Shown here: one piece after another, positions 34,447-44,651 of the stretch
How positions within the stretch are numbered: the stretch's first letter is position 1
Layout: every line of letters begins with the position of its first letter
NCBI GenBank assembly: GCA_030407315.1
Contig: JALQPE010001896.1
Location: 1-64,000 of the forward strand
DNA length: 64,000 nucleotides
DNA from: Asparagopsis taxiformis
Taxonomy: Eukaryota; Rhodophyta; Florideophyceae; Bonnemaisoniales; Bonnemaisoniaceae
Direction: 5' to 3'
Notes under the pieces: generated by a model
What the model saw: the letters and a program-made list of their open reading frames with translations, nothing else
Told to the model about the DNA's origin: nothing
Database searches by the model: none
Program-made: the position numbers and the translations under genes

Positions 34447-35787
34447 ATGGCGGATACGCATTTCAGCAGTTTGTTTTCAACGGTTTGCGGCGATCAAGTG
34501 AGCGCGTCAGCGGAGTCGCGCGGACTCAAGCGCGGCGTCGATGTCAATTTGTTTGCGGACGTGGACGGTGCGGCTGTGCATATTGGGACGGCTTCGGTGA
34601 GCACTGCTGGTGGCGATGTTGGCCTTCCGCGCACGCTGCACAACCACCAGCTGCCGGAAACCGACGAGGCGGACTATATCGTCGTGCGCAACATTGCGAT
34701 TAAGGACAACTTCAAGGACCTCCCGTTCCCGTACATGTTTGATGGCGCCGAGGGACCGCCGGAGACGATGGGTGGAGCATACGCCGCGGCGTTTTACCCT
34801 TGGGATACTCGGATGATGCGCCCCGCTGCGGAGGATGGCCCTAGCGACATTCGTACCCCTGCTCCAGCGTCAAACTTCAACGCAGCGACGAACCAGGCCA
34901 GCTCGGGACGGATGCCCAGTACCGGTCCGGCAGGCGAAATCACTGGTTCGGGGGGTACGAAGCATCCAGCACGCTCCACTCCGGTTTCGGGAGGCACGAA
35001 GCGCCCTGCTCGCTCTGCAAGACCCTCCAGTGGAGGCACGAAGCACCCTGCTCGCTCCAACGTCACCGAAGCTACTACGCAGGACGTAACCGAAGTGGAC
35101 GACGAACCGGAGGTGGCGGAAAGCATTCGTGAGCAGCAGGGGACGCAAATTACGGTGCCCAAGTTTGTGACGTCGGATTACGTCGGAGAAGGAGCGACTG
35201 TGCTGGTGAGGCAGCTAGTGGAACCGGCCGTGACCCTTCGGGATGTGAAAGAAGACCACGTGGAGGACCTGCGCAACAATATGTTGGCTGTGGGGTATGT
35301 GAGCTCTTCGCGTATCACTGTGACGGTGCTGAGGTCGCAGAACACGCATCTGCCCGCCGACACGCGTCTGTTCCAGAATGGCAAATTCCATGCCAATGCG
35401 AACGTGACCGTGATCGACGGACTGCATCGTCTCAATGCTATGCATAGCATTGCCGATGACTTCACGCGCCTCACCCGTATGCACAGAACCAAGCTGCCAC
35501 AGGACGCAAACCGCTTGCGCTGGGTTACTCAGCCTCTGGATGTGTACTACCTTCGCCGCAAGGACAACAGTGATCTTCAGCCTCATGAGATCATCCACAA
35601 GAGTGCAGAGTCGAACCATACGACTGGGACGCAACTGACGGAGCGCTCCCTGGTTCGAATCTTGTCGTCCATCCAGCAGTTCATCCGTACGATTGCTGTT
35701 GCAAATAACGTGGAAAAAGCTGGCGACTTGCGTGAGTCTGATGTCATCCGAACACACTACGGTGTTGAGAATGAAAAAAGACAGTAA
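34447..35787 (+). CDS. ParB/Srx-like DNA-binding protein, short form
   Basis: 446-residue ORF from the ATG at 34447 (MADTHFSSLF). The frame continues upstream only to a GTG. Residues ~160-205 hold three copies of an SGGTKHPARS-like unit. A ParB/sulfiredoxin-like domain spans about 250-340, with the diagnostic VIDGLHRLNAM (D324-R328) after HVEDLRNNMLAVGYV. ParB domains bind DNA and, in bacterial ParB, CTP. No ParA is nearby. After the ParB domain ~110 helical residues follow (ERSLVRILSSIQQFIRTIAV). The last residues are encoded in a repeat shared with 61508, so this ORF is probably an internally deleted form joined to the element's 3' end. Whether it is expressed is unknown. Confidence 0.7.
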   Translation: MADTHFSSLFSTVCGDQVSASAESRGLKRGVDVNLFADVDGAAVHIGTASVSTAGGDVGLPRTLHNHQLPETDEADYIVVRNIAIKDNFKDLPFPYMFDGAEGPPETMGGAYAAAFYPWDTRMMRPAAEDGPSDIRTPAPASNFNAATNQASSGRMPSTGPAGEITGSGGTKHPARSTPVSGGTKRPARSARPSSGGTKHPARSNVTEATTQDVTEVDDEPEVAESIREQQGTQITVPKFVTSDYVGEGATVLVRQLVEPAVTLRDVKEDHVEDLRNNMLAVGYVSSSRITVTVLRSQNTHLPADTRLFQNGKFHANANVTVIDGLHRLNAMHSIADDFTRLTRMHRTKLPQDANRLRWVTQPLDVYYLRRKDNSDLQPHEIIHKSAESNHTTGTQLTERSLVRILSSIQQFIRTIAVANNVEKAGDLRESDVIRTHYGVENEKRQ

Positions 35788-36253
35788 ATTTACTGTCTGA
35801 GACAGTAAAAATTACTGTCTGGCCAAGTCAGTGCGCGGAGACAGTAAAATTTACTGTCTGGAAATTTCAGAATACTGCTGCAGCAGTAAACTGGCACGAA
35901 ATCTGGACAGTACCAAAAACAGTAAAATTTACTGTCCAGAACAGTAAATTTTACTGTCCGGAAGTGTTGCCGCCAGACAGTATGTGCAGACAGTACATTT
36001 TACTGTCTGAGACAATACATTGTACTGTATTACTGCACTGTCTGGGGAAATCTGTAGACAGTAGTGTAGATAGCAAATTGTATTGTCTGCGGGTAGTACC
36101 GTGCATTGTTTGACAACACTGTCTGGTGGAGTGGACTTAGAGGAAATATGGAGCATAGTGTTGGTGTGAAGGTAAATATTGGAATGGTGTGTGGTATACG
36201 ACTATAGTAATTGTGATGGTGCTTTACAGATAGTTGGGTGCGGGGAAGCTAGA
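35753..36253 (+). repeat. ~500 bp 3' end of the ACTGTC-element, copy 1
   Basis: Begins CACACTACGGTGTTG inside the ParB-like ORF and runs to about 36253. It matches 61508-62010 with only scattered differences, in the same orientation. The first ~330 bases are packed with ACTGTC/GACAGT palindromes. Confidence 0.92.
35780..35959. repeat. Palindrome array GACAGTAAATTTACTGTC
   Basis: A perfect 18-bp palindrome lies at 35780-35797. Close variants with a longer A/T centre lie at 35801-35819 and 35840-35858, and two more lie around 35918-35959. The array starts one base before the ParB-like stop codon. It could act as a binding-site array, a transcript-end hairpin, or a replication or transposition end. 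Confidence 0.85.
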
Positions 36254-36660
36254 TGCTGAATAGGACGTTGTAGAAAGGAAGATTGGGAGAACAGAACATA
36301 TCTGGTTTGTCTCACCGTAAGGAGAGAATGTACAGAGTAGCTATAATATGTTGAGTTTAGCATTTCAAATTATACCTATCTATCTTTGCATTGAAAGTGT
36401 CTAGTAGGAGACGTCAGTCTGGTAGCGAGGTGTGGTATGCACAGGACGTGGGTGGTGGCAAAGGAAAGAATACGCACCATCCACCACTAAATTATGAAAA
36501 ATAACCGTTACGGAGCACTGAGAAGCATTATTATTATGTAGAGTAGACCAGGATGGATGCATCCACTGAAATGATATTTGCTACAACACTGCTGTACTAA
36601 GCGTGACATCCTTCCTTCAAAGCAATTCTCCTTTTAGCAAACTCCAATTGCAAGGTCAAG
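36254..36660. other. Intergenic
   Basis: No gene or repeat is seen. It contains the probable promoter of the gene at 36661. Confidence 0.4.
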
Positions 36661-38186
36661 ATGAATCCCGAAACCTCCGTAAGCATCGCCGCATTTTCCG
36701 AAATAACGCGTGAGGGCTTTTCGAACATCACTGCAGAGTTGAAAGCCCTGAGTGATAAAATGGATGCCGTCGAGAAGAGCACCATTCAATTACGCGAGAC
36801 TCTCGGAAATGTCGCCAAGACTGTCTCCATGCTAAACACCGATATGCAGGAGGTCAAGAGCATCGTCGATGGGCTTCTGAGCCAGGGACAAGGACATCCG
36901 AAGAAGATCGCCTCCGAGAAGGACAGGGAACGTCTCCGCATTGCGCAGGATGCGGAGAAATCGTTCACGTTCGAAATGGTGTGTGCTGTGCTGTGTGCTG
37001 TTGTTCCAACGTACACGAAGGCAATGGTGGATAAGAGGGATAGGCATTTCAACGGATGCCAGCTAATCAATACGCTGATGTTCGCCAGGCAGAGCAATGA
37101 GCGAAAGGATGTGTTCAATAGGACGCTTGCCGGCCGGAACCACATTGAATTGCGCTGCCAAGTTGTGACCTCTTTAATCAAGAATACGTGTCAAAACAAT
37201 TCTTTCAGAGAGGGAGGAGACCGTTCCAGCTCCAATGGAACGTCGGAAGGTATCGAACGGTGGAGGGCGCGGGGGTATGTGACTACCGGGACCATTGAGG
37301 AGACAATTCGCGGAACGGACTCTGCTCGCATGGATGGAATGCATGGGACGTCCGAGGGAAGTGATGGGGCCGCTCGAAAGCAGAAGCGAAGAAAGGTTGG
37401 TGACAATGGGCCGTTGCACAGAAAGGAGGTAGGCATCACTGTGACGAAATCGGCACTCACGGCAGTGACCGGGTTTATGAACAAGTCCAGAGATCATGTG
37501 CGAAACCGGTTCATCCGAGATCTTGGATTCGTTCTATACAGTGGGTTTCAAGGTTCAGTCCGAATGGAGCATCATTTGCACGACGGTGGGCTGGACATTG
37601 AGTCAGTTCCAAGTCTGTACTCGGCGCAGAGGAAAATGAATGCAGCGGAGCGTGCAGCAATGGATGACAAGAATATGAAGATTCTTCGCGACTTCATTGC
37701 GTGCGAAAAGAAATGCTATTCAAAGTCGAGTACGAAGTTCAAATAATTGGAGAACCGGACAAGAGGTTTTTGACTAGGAGGATCAATTTAGTAGAGGTTG
37801 CACTGAACTTTGCAGTCGCCTACACGCAATGTTCTGATAAGAACATGTTCCTGCGACGTTCAGAATACTCCTTGCAATTCATCTACATACTTGCATACGG
37901 GTTCCGAACGATTTTGAAATTTCAAAGTGGAACAGAGGTGGAAGGAGCGCAAATCCGGGAAATCAATGAAGCAGTGAAACTGCTTCTTCCCGGGGAGCGG
38001 GTGAGTAGTCGGTTCATGAATGAGGAGGTTTTGACTATATCGCGTGATAGATATGAAGAACTGAATGTAGACGATGGGGGGGAATCAGTGCTGGAGGAGA
38101 GCTTCAGGTCTATGGAAGAGGACGGAGGAGATGCAGAATATGTGAAGGTATTCGTCGATGATGAAATCGAGAATGAAGGGGAGTAG
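36661..38186 (+). pseudogene. Transposon accessory protein, same family as 25.7-27.9 kb, one frameshift
   Basis: The first frame (ATG 36661 to stop 37746) encodes a coiled-coil N-terminus (SDKMDAVEKSTIQLRETLGN) and a helical domain with FTFEMVCAVLCAVVPTYTKA, then VTKSALTAVTGFMNKSRDHV. The second frame overlaps and continues from ~37710 to 38186 (RFLTRRINLVEVALNFAVA), ending in an acidic tail. Comparison with 25654-27939 shows both halves belong to one protein, so a frame change at about 37705-37745 breaks it. I see no canonical slippery heptamer, so an indel is more likely than programmed frameshifting. Function unknown. The gene at 38462 converges on it. Confidence 0.6.
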
Positions 38187-38461
38187 TATCGGATGAAACC
38201 AGTTTCGGTGTAGTAGACGAAGAATGAAGAAATAAAATTTCTGTTGAGTTGAATTTTGTAATAGATGGAAGTAGATAGATGCGAGACATCAGGAAACCAG
38301 TCAGACGATAGTGTCAAGTCGAAGGAAAAGCGCAGAGACAGGTAGTGGAATAGTCGAAGTAGGAAGGGGCGAGGGTATCCGTCTTTACTAGAAATTGATG
38401 GCCACAGGAGCTCTAGAATGGAATACCCAGGAACAGGATAACTACGGATAGGTGTGCTTTA

Positions 38462-39823
38462 TCATTTTTGCTCCGGACTGCAGGTGGCAGGTGGAGGAGA
38501 GGGTGGGTGGGTAGTGTCTGAATCCGCATTGAAGCCAAGACGAGAGATAGCCTCATAGCCAATGTCTTCAAGCTCCTGGCATATAGTAGTACCACTGAAA
38601 ATACAGCAAGGTAAGCGTAGATGTAGTGTACCAAACGTCTCTGCGGTTGATAGAGGCTGGAAAGTGCTGTAACAAGCTCGGCGCTGAATACGTCTCCACA
38701 GTAACGAAAACGTTGCTCCATAAGTAACAGTAGCCTTATCACGTAGGTGGAAAGAGTCCACGATGCTAGACTGTGATAGTTGGCTAAGACATAGGGGATG
38801 TAAAAATGTATTGTTGACATGGTCAAACTCGTAGGAGTCTCTGCAAAGAACTGTCATACGTTGGTCTGGGCTGGACAGGACGTAAGCAGATGAGCCGACG
38901 AGAAATGCGGAAGAAGGAGCATCATGAGAGCAATCAACGTCGACTAGATTTCCTAAAATTCGGACAATCGATGAGCTGCCTCCATCGCGTTCCGCCCTGC
39001 TCTTCACCAATATTTTCTGGAACCCGTGTTGCGAGGTACCTATGGAGTCACATAGTGCCTGAAAGGTGGGGAAAATGATGGAAAGATCCGACTCATTTCC
39101 AGAGGGAAAGGTGATGTCCTCAAAGGACGGCTGGAAGAGAACATCACGATTCTCTTTCGCCTTGCATTGAATGGCAATAGTGCGGAATTGAGCAAGGGAG
39201 CAGTCAGCCTGTACTCTGATTTCTTCTTGCGATGTTTGTCGCATTCCCCTGGAGTGCTCGGATTTTGTCATCCGGAGGGAGAGGGGCTTGTCCGTGTACA
39301 CACCAAGCTTCTGAAACAGAATGCTACATACAGTCAGAGCAGAGGAGGTCATGGAGCTGTTGGAATCGAATGGAGGGGGAAGAGGATGTTTGGCAGCTGA
39401 CTCCAGCTTTTCCAATCTTGCCAGCATTTCTGCTATGGTCTTCTTCATTTGATCCGCAGTGCAATCTTGAAGGATGCCGCGGTGGCGGTGGCGAGTGTGG
39501 TCAATGCCGTAGTCCGGGTCTCTCTCTGCTGGGGATGCAGGTGAGTCCATACTGCGAAGCTCACCACTTCGCCACGGGAGAACCCTTCCGGAATCCTTGT
39601 CGACGAGCTCGTTACGATCTGAAATCTTGACTTGAGAAAGGGTAGAGTCGAAACCATATTCAGCTTTGTATTCGAGCAATGCATGGAGGAATGGGTCTGT
39701 TTCAGTCTTGACCTGAGTAATTTCCTTGACGATTGCAGACCACCACACAATTTTTCGTTTCCTCCCAAACGGCCGAAGTTCCCATTGAACTTCTATAACG
39801 TCGTTTGGAGCGAGAGGAAGCAT
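38462..39823 (-). CDS. Unrecognised 453-residue mobile-element protein with Tudor-like N-terminus
   Basis: ORF with ATG at 39823. Residues ~5-85 look like an SH3-like/Tudor or agenet fold by pattern: NDVIEVQWELRPFGRKRKIV followed by WWSAIV, then YKAEYGFDSTLSQVKISDRN and W near 84. Such folds read chromatin in other proteins. A short coiled coil follows (MKKTIAEMLARLEKLES). The C-terminal two thirds (~170-430) show no known motif. It lies between two other mobile-element genes and converges on the accessory gene at 36661. The Tudor-like call is tentative. Confidence 0.5.
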   Translation of the reverse strand: MLPLAPNDVIEVQWELRPFGRKRKIVWWSAIVKEITQVKTETDPFLHALLEYKAEYGFDSTLSQVKISDRNELVDKDSGRVLPWRSGELRSMDSPASPAERDPDYGIDHTRHRHRGILQDCTADQMKKTIAEMLARLEKLESAAKHPLPPPFDSNSSMTSSALTVCSILFQKLGVYTDKPLSLRMTKSEHSRGMRQTSQEEIRVQADCSLAQFRTIAIQCKAKENRDVLFQPSFEDITFPSGNESDLSIIFPTFQALCDSIGTSQHGFQKILVKSRAERDGGSSSIVRILGNLVDVDCSHDAPSSAFLVGSSAYVLSSPDQRMTVLCRDSYEFDHVNNTFLHPLCLSQLSQSSIVDSFHLRDKATVTYGATFSLLWRRIQRRACYSTFQPLSTAETFGTLHLRLPCCIFSGTTICQELEDIGYEAISRLGFNADSDTTHPPSPPPATCSPEQK

Positions 39824-40336
39824 GTTGGGATAGCTATGGGATAGAATTGTTGTATTAGTGAAAGCCTAACCGTTACCTTCTGCTAAAGAGTAGTATATAC
39901 TAGGAGGATTGGAAAGGTCCAGAAGAGATGTTTAGGTGGTGTAGAAATAGAATGGACAATTGACAAAATTGACACGTCAGTGTGGATGATGTCTGCCATG
40001 AACTGATTGCAGCATAAAATTTGATGTGAATAATCGTTCTAGAAGTGAATGTCGGATGCATACGATTGGACTACAAAGATACGCTTAGAGATGTTACGGG
40101 GCCCAATAAATTGCATGGAAAAATATTTTGAGTATTACTTTAGTATTACATTGATTATTGAGCTAACAGTCGATGTAGTTATCTTGTAAAGGTTCGGACA
40201 GGGGTGGAAAGGAAACAGCCACCGAAGTGCTACCACTCGCTGACACTTTGTTTTAAACAACCAACTTCTGCTTTGCGCCACCCTGGTCAAGCAGCAACCA
40301 ACTATCCCTTTCTTAAAAACTCTACCTTTGTTCGCC
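39824..40336. other. Divergent promoter region
   Basis: Lies between the divergent genes at 38462-39823 (-) and 40337 (+). AT-rich, with no repeat or further gene seen. Confidence 0.4.
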
Positions 40337-43300
40337 ATGGAAGGAACGTTCCACAATCACGGTGAAAAGCACGACGGATGGGTGTTCATCGACCCCAATC
40401 AAGTCAGCAAATTCGTATCGATTCGCGATGTTGATGCAAGTCATGTGGAAGCGCTCATGGAGAGCATTCGCAACAGCGGTTATGACACAGCTCATCCCGT
40501 GACTGGCAGGTTTCGAGAAGGCGTTCTGGAGATATTGGATGGAGCGCACCGCTGCATGGCAATTGTACGTGGAATGGAGAAGGGCGTCTTTCCTCCTGGC
40601 GTTACGATTCCTATGCGAGAAGAGTCTATCGTGGCGGACACCAACAGCAGTACTGCTGTTGTGCTGGACCGTGTGAGAGCGACGACATCCAACGACATTG
40701 CAGGCCTGCAAAGGCGCATGATGTTTGTTGAGTATCTGATGATCGCCGTTGATCTCAGAGACGAGTACTGGGTCCAAAACGGAAAGGACAAGTACGCTCA
40801 TATTTCGTCTGTGAGGATGGCTGATGTGTTGGGCTGGATCAAATCCTGCGATCCAAGCGGCCAAATTGCTTCAAGCCTGAGTGGTAAACCGCAGTACAGC
40901 TCATGCATGTCTATCCTGGCTGTGCTTCGGCCGTATCACCGAGCAGAAGATTCGAGTTCGATTGATTTGCGTCTGTGGCAAATGTTTTGTCATGCATGGG
41001 GACTCAATGCAGAGATGGGTGATTCTCCGAGGATGGTTGAGTTTCCGAAACAGGTGGGGGTGACTAGTTCTCGTGCCGTCGAAATGTTTGGCAAGACACC
41101 CCGCGGAGAATTGTCCTCTCCACTGAACCGCGAACTGCTTTCGAGCAGGTACTTTCTGGACGGCGCTACATCCGACATGCAAGATTCTTTGCAGGCTAGC
41201 CAGAAGCGGTTCAGGAGGCTGATGGTTATGATGTGCCAGTGTATCTTGGCTATTCGCAGTAAGGAGATGGGCAGTGTGCCATCTAGGCGGGCCAGAGCCA
41301 CATCCGGGGCCATTGGTGGTGGTGGAATGGTTGGAATTGCAACATCCAGTGCGCAAGCCAACCAGCTTGGATTTGTTGTCGACCGTGTGTTAGCTGCGTG
41401 GGATACCGGGGCAAGAGTGTTGGGGTATGAGGATGTTGAATCGATGTGCTGGCCGTTCATGGTATTCGATCCTGCGAGCCTTTGCTTCAGGTCACTCCCG
41501 AATCGGTCTGATGGCTGCGCGGTCGAGGAGCATCGGAAAAACCTGACCATTGTCCCGAAAACTGTAGACAGTGAAAACGGGTTCTGTGCCGACCTTCCAG
41601 TGGCTGTGGATGCAAGGCTGCGATCATTGACAAGCGCCTTCCTGCTGTCGATACGCCAATGTGTCACTGAGGTGAATGTGTTCGCCGAGCGTGGTCAGCT
41701 GATGCAGAGACTTCGAGCCTTGCTTTTCGACACTCCTGACAAGTTCGGCTTGAACTCGTTCATGCGAGCCAAGTTGAACACGTCTCATGCCCTGGATGGT
41801 CAGAGGAGGCTGAAGGCTTGGTTATTGCGAACCCGAGAGCAACGAAAGCTTCCTCTGACCATGGATGAGTTGCACAGTCTTGAGGATACGCCCGAGCCTG
41901 GCATCCTTGAAGGTGCACCTGCGCAGATGGAAATATCCGCAGCAGTGCCAAACAATGGCAGCGAGGATATAGAAGAGGATAGTCTGGAGCCACAGAGGAA
42001 GAAGGCTAGGCTGGAGCGCGGTGGTGGAGAGGACGATAATGCGGCGGTTGCTAGCGAAACAGCAACAAGAGAAGGTGCGGCCGAGGATGACGCTATGGAG
42101 GTTGACACTGTATCGCCTACAGAAGCACCGCTCGTTGACGTCGGAAAGGAATCCAAGCCGGAATATGTCACCAAGCTGGAAGCTGTGATGGGGCGTTACA
42201 TTCACACTGTGAATTGTGACGCTACTGATGTAGCCAAAGAGGTGGAGGACAAAATTAGTTTCCTGGAAGATGGCGTGTTGGAGGACAGTGTTCAGCTTGT
42301 GCTCACTGATCCTCCATTCAACACGAGGCGGGAAGGCGGCAGAGAAAACTCGGAGTACGATATTCTGGAGCCGGAAGAGTTGGCGAGTGTTGCGTGTGAA
42401 ATAGTTCGAGTTCTTCGGCCTGGCGGTCATGCTCTAATCTATTCCAGCGTGCGCCAACTCGTGGCATGGATGGATGCAATCAGAAATGCCGAGCCTGGCA
42501 AGATGATTGTGGACAGTGTTCCAGTCGTGCTATCTCGCCGACCACACAGCTTTACGTCCAATCCATCGACGAAAACGTGCACACTGCATAATATGCACGA
42601 TTTCGTTATCCATGCGTATAAGCGGGGGAAGGGTATGGCTGCATACGATATGGTGGATTACAGGTTGCACAATCCGGACATATCGAGGCACCCTGGGTTC
42701 ACCAACGCGATTGACAACGTTCCGAGGTTGTCGGCTGGTGAAGCTCAATACGATGGGCAGAACAACCGACTGCGCCATGAGCAGAAGGCGTTGACCACTC
42801 TTCGTGAGCTTCTGGAACGATTTTCGAAGCAGAACGATATCGTGATGGATTTCTTCTCGGGAACATACAGCACAGCCATAGCGTGTATGACGTTGAGGGA
42901 TGGTACGTATCGTCGGTTCATTGGGTGTGAGAAGGAAAAAAGGTGCCACGATGCATCGCAGGAGTGGATACTGCATGCTTTCGTCAGTGAGGTGAAAGCC
43001 GGGCGATATGGGGGGATCTTGCAGCGTGAGGTGGAGAGTATTCTTGGGGACGAGTCGGTACCGGTCACAGGAAAAGCTCCAAGGCTTCGTCAGAAGCACA
43101 TCTCAGATGCACCAGAAGGTTTACCTGCTGTGACAGCATTGCCGAACCATCTGCTTGTGTTCGTTGCGTCAATGAAGAAGGACGGGTCTATGCTTCACAG
43201 ATTGAGCGGGGTGCCTATGGACCAGTGGCCGGCCGAGGACATGCACTCGTTTTGGAGCATAGACCCGGACGCGATTCTGGCTGCTGATGCCGCATTCTAC

Positions 43301-43804
43301 GGTGTCTATGTTTCGCAATCGGAGGTAAGAGGTGGTGGGTTTGGCGTATTCGCGGCGAAGAAACTGAAGAAGGGGACGGTCATTGGCTGGTACAACGGGA
43401 CGATTTTCTATGCGAAGATTCGAGACTCGGAACCGCAGAGATCAGTGATGTACGGCCCGGAAGGATTTGGGTGCACAGGACAGAGGTTCCAGGACTACAA
43501 CATGGAATTGGAAACCACGTACATAGGGAGGGGTGCACCTGTTCGGAAGGTCTGGCTCGTTCCAGCGGTCTATAATTGTACCAGCTACCTCAATGATTGT
43601 CGGGTCATTGACGGAACGGAGAAAGCGACCGAGGTGAGTCGAACACAGTCAGCCGAGTTTCGACAAGGCGATGCCATAGACAAACCGGACTTTGCTTCAA
43701 ATATCAAGAATCCCCATGCTGTCAAGGTCGTTCTGACCAGAGACGTTGAAGCTGATGAGGAGATATTTGCTGACTATGGTAGAAAATATTGGCCAGCTAA
43801 CTGA
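40337..43804 (+). CDS. ParB-like - DNA methyltransferase - SET domain fusion protein
   Basis: 1155-residue intact ORF from the ATG at 40337. (1) Residues ~12-80: ParB/Srx-like domain (VSIRDVDASHVEALMESIRN ... ILDGAHRCMAI, D68-R72). (2) Residues ~90-540: mostly helical region related to the 28.6-31.8 kb protein. (3) An acidic linker with a KKARLERGG nuclear-signal-like motif (~545-600). (4) Beta-class DNA methyltransferase: motif IV DPPFN at 658-662, RVLRPGGHALIYSS, then motif I DFFSGTYSTA from 838. The order and DPPF suggest N6-adenine or N4-cytosine methylation. (5) SET domain ~985-1150: GGGFGVFAAKKLKKGTVIGW, SYLNDCR near 1086 in place of the usual NHSC, and EEIFADYG at the end. Such a protein could find a site with ParB, methylate DNA and modify histones. 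That function is inferred; ParB-methylase fusions are known from phages. Confidence 0.88.
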   Translation: MEGTFHNHGEKHDGWVFIDPNQVSKFVSIRDVDASHVEALMESIRNSGYDTAHPVTGRFREGVLEILDGAHRCMAIVRGMEKGVFPPGVTIPMREESIVADTNSSTAVVLDRVRATTSNDIAGLQRRMMFVEYLMIAVDLRDEYWVQNGKDKYAHISSVRMADVLGWIKSCDPSGQIASSLSGKPQYSSCMSILAVLRPYHRAEDSSSIDLRLWQMFCHAWGLNAEMGDSPRMVEFPKQVGVTSSRAVEMFGKTPRGELSSPLNRELLSSRYFLDGATSDMQDSLQASQKRFRRLMVMMCQCILAIRSKEMGSVPSRRARATSGAIGGGGMVGIATSSAQANQLGFVVDRVLAAWDTGARVLGYEDVESMCWPFMVFDPASLCFRSLPNRSDGCAVEEHRKNLTIVPKTVDSENGFCADLPVAVDARLRSLTSAFLLSIRQCVTEVNVFAERGQLMQRLRALLFDTPDKFGLNSFMRAKLNTSHALDGQRRLKAWLLRTREQRKLPLTMDELHSLEDTPEPGILEGAPAQMEISAAVPNNGSEDIEEDSLEPQRKKARLERGGGEDDNAAVASETATREGAAEDDAMEVDTVSPTEAPLVDVGKESKPEYVTKLEAVMGRYIHTVNCDATDVAKEVEDKISFLEDGVLEDSVQLVLTDPPFNTRREGGRENSEYDILEPEELASVACEIVRVLRPGGHALIYSSVRQLVAWMDAIRNAEPGKMIVDSVPVVLSRRPHSFTSNPSTKTCTLHNMHDFVIHAYKRGKGMAAYDMVDYRLHNPDISRHPGFTNAIDNVPRLSAGEAQYDGQNNRLRHEQKALTTLRELLERFSKQNDIVMDFFSGTYSTAIACMTLRDGTYRRFIGCEKEKRCHDASQEWILHAFVSEVKAGRYGGILQREVESILGDESVPVTGKAPRLRQKHISDAPEGLPAVTALPNHLLVFVASMKKDGSMLHRLSGVPMDQWPAEDMHSFWSIDPDAILAADAAFYGVYVSQSEVRGGGFGVFAAKKLKKGTVIGWYNGTIFYAKIRDSEPQRSVMYGPEGFGCTGQRFQDYNMELETTYIGRGAPVRKVWLVPAVYNCTSYLNDCRVIDGTEKATEVSRTQSAEFRQGDAIDKPDFASNIKNPHAVKVVLTRDVEADEEIFADYGRKYWPAN

Positions 43805-44088
43805 GCTACTTTGATAGATTTGAGTAAACACGCATTGACAGAGACAATAGACTGTGCATCATCTTCCAAGAGCGCTAGATATTATAGACTACACTACAAC
43901 AATCGTGATATGACTGCAGGAAGGCATCTGCGGCCTGGAGTGCAAACTATCCACTTTTCTACTGCTATACCTATGGATACGAAAAGGAGAGAAACTAGAA
44001 AGATGTGAGTGCGAAATTGTGTAGCAACGCAGCATGTAGAACACCAGTAACAGAGCGATGTAGGAGAAGCAGTCACCCCATTACAGTG
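43805..44088. other. Intergenic, downstream of the fusion gene
   Basis: No gene. It contains the 3' UTR and leads directly into the first palindrome array. Confidence 0.4.
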
Positions 44089-44190
44089 CGGGCCGTTTAC
44101 CGGGGATGCTGACAGCAAAGTCATCGTTACGATGACTTTGCTGTAAGGAACCCTGGTAAACGGCTTCGGCTGTAAGCAGCAGGGAGTTTC
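44089..44190. repeat. Palindrome array 1 (one 33-bp palindrome)
   Basis: The palindrome at 44112-44144 has arms ACAGCAAAGTCATCG and CGATGACTTTGCTGT around TTA. It is framed by an outer inverted pair, CATTACAG..CCGTTTACC on the left and GGTAAACGG..CTGTAAG on the right, so the whole unit can fold back. Confidence 0.95.
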
Positions 44191-44651
44191 GTCCTTCTCC
44201 CATCTTGGTAAAGGTGAGAAGCGAAGTGTGAAGTCGGGAAAATTGCTCAGCAAAGGTCTGTACGGCTGTGAGCAGCTCTCAGGAGTATTTTACCTCACGT
44301 GGTCTCTGTTCAGGTTATACCCTGTATATATATAGGTAGCCTAGTGTAGGTGGGAAGATAGACGAAAATTCTACCAAGAATTTATCACGGTGACGGCTGT
44401 CGTACTCGAAATCTGCGCGTTGTCAAGGGTTGAAACTAGTCTCCCCCTACGGGCTAGCTAGTAAAATCATATAACGTTGTAGACTAATATTAAAAAGTAG
44501 CAAGCAATCTGCTGAGTAGCACTAAACTATGAGATGAAGGACAGATGTATAGATGAGAACTGAAAAATGGGCTAAGGTAACAATGTTGAGATGAGAAAGA
44601 CAGAACTTTATAGCAGGGAACAGTAGTATAGGTTTTAATACTTCTGATATG
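44191..44651. other. Inverted arm and intergenic
   Basis: 44147-44245 resembles, in inverse orientation, 49315-49405 just before array 3 (shared GGAGTTTCGTCC, GGTGAGAAGCGAAGTGTG-like blocks). The remainder up to the dioxygenase pseudogene shows nothing. Confidence 0.5.

Noticed and set aside
37701..37746. Programmed -1 frameshift in the accessory gene
   Set aside because: The overlap lacks a canonical X-XXY-YYZ slippery site, and the homolog at 25.7-27.9 kb is one frame, so an indel is simpler.
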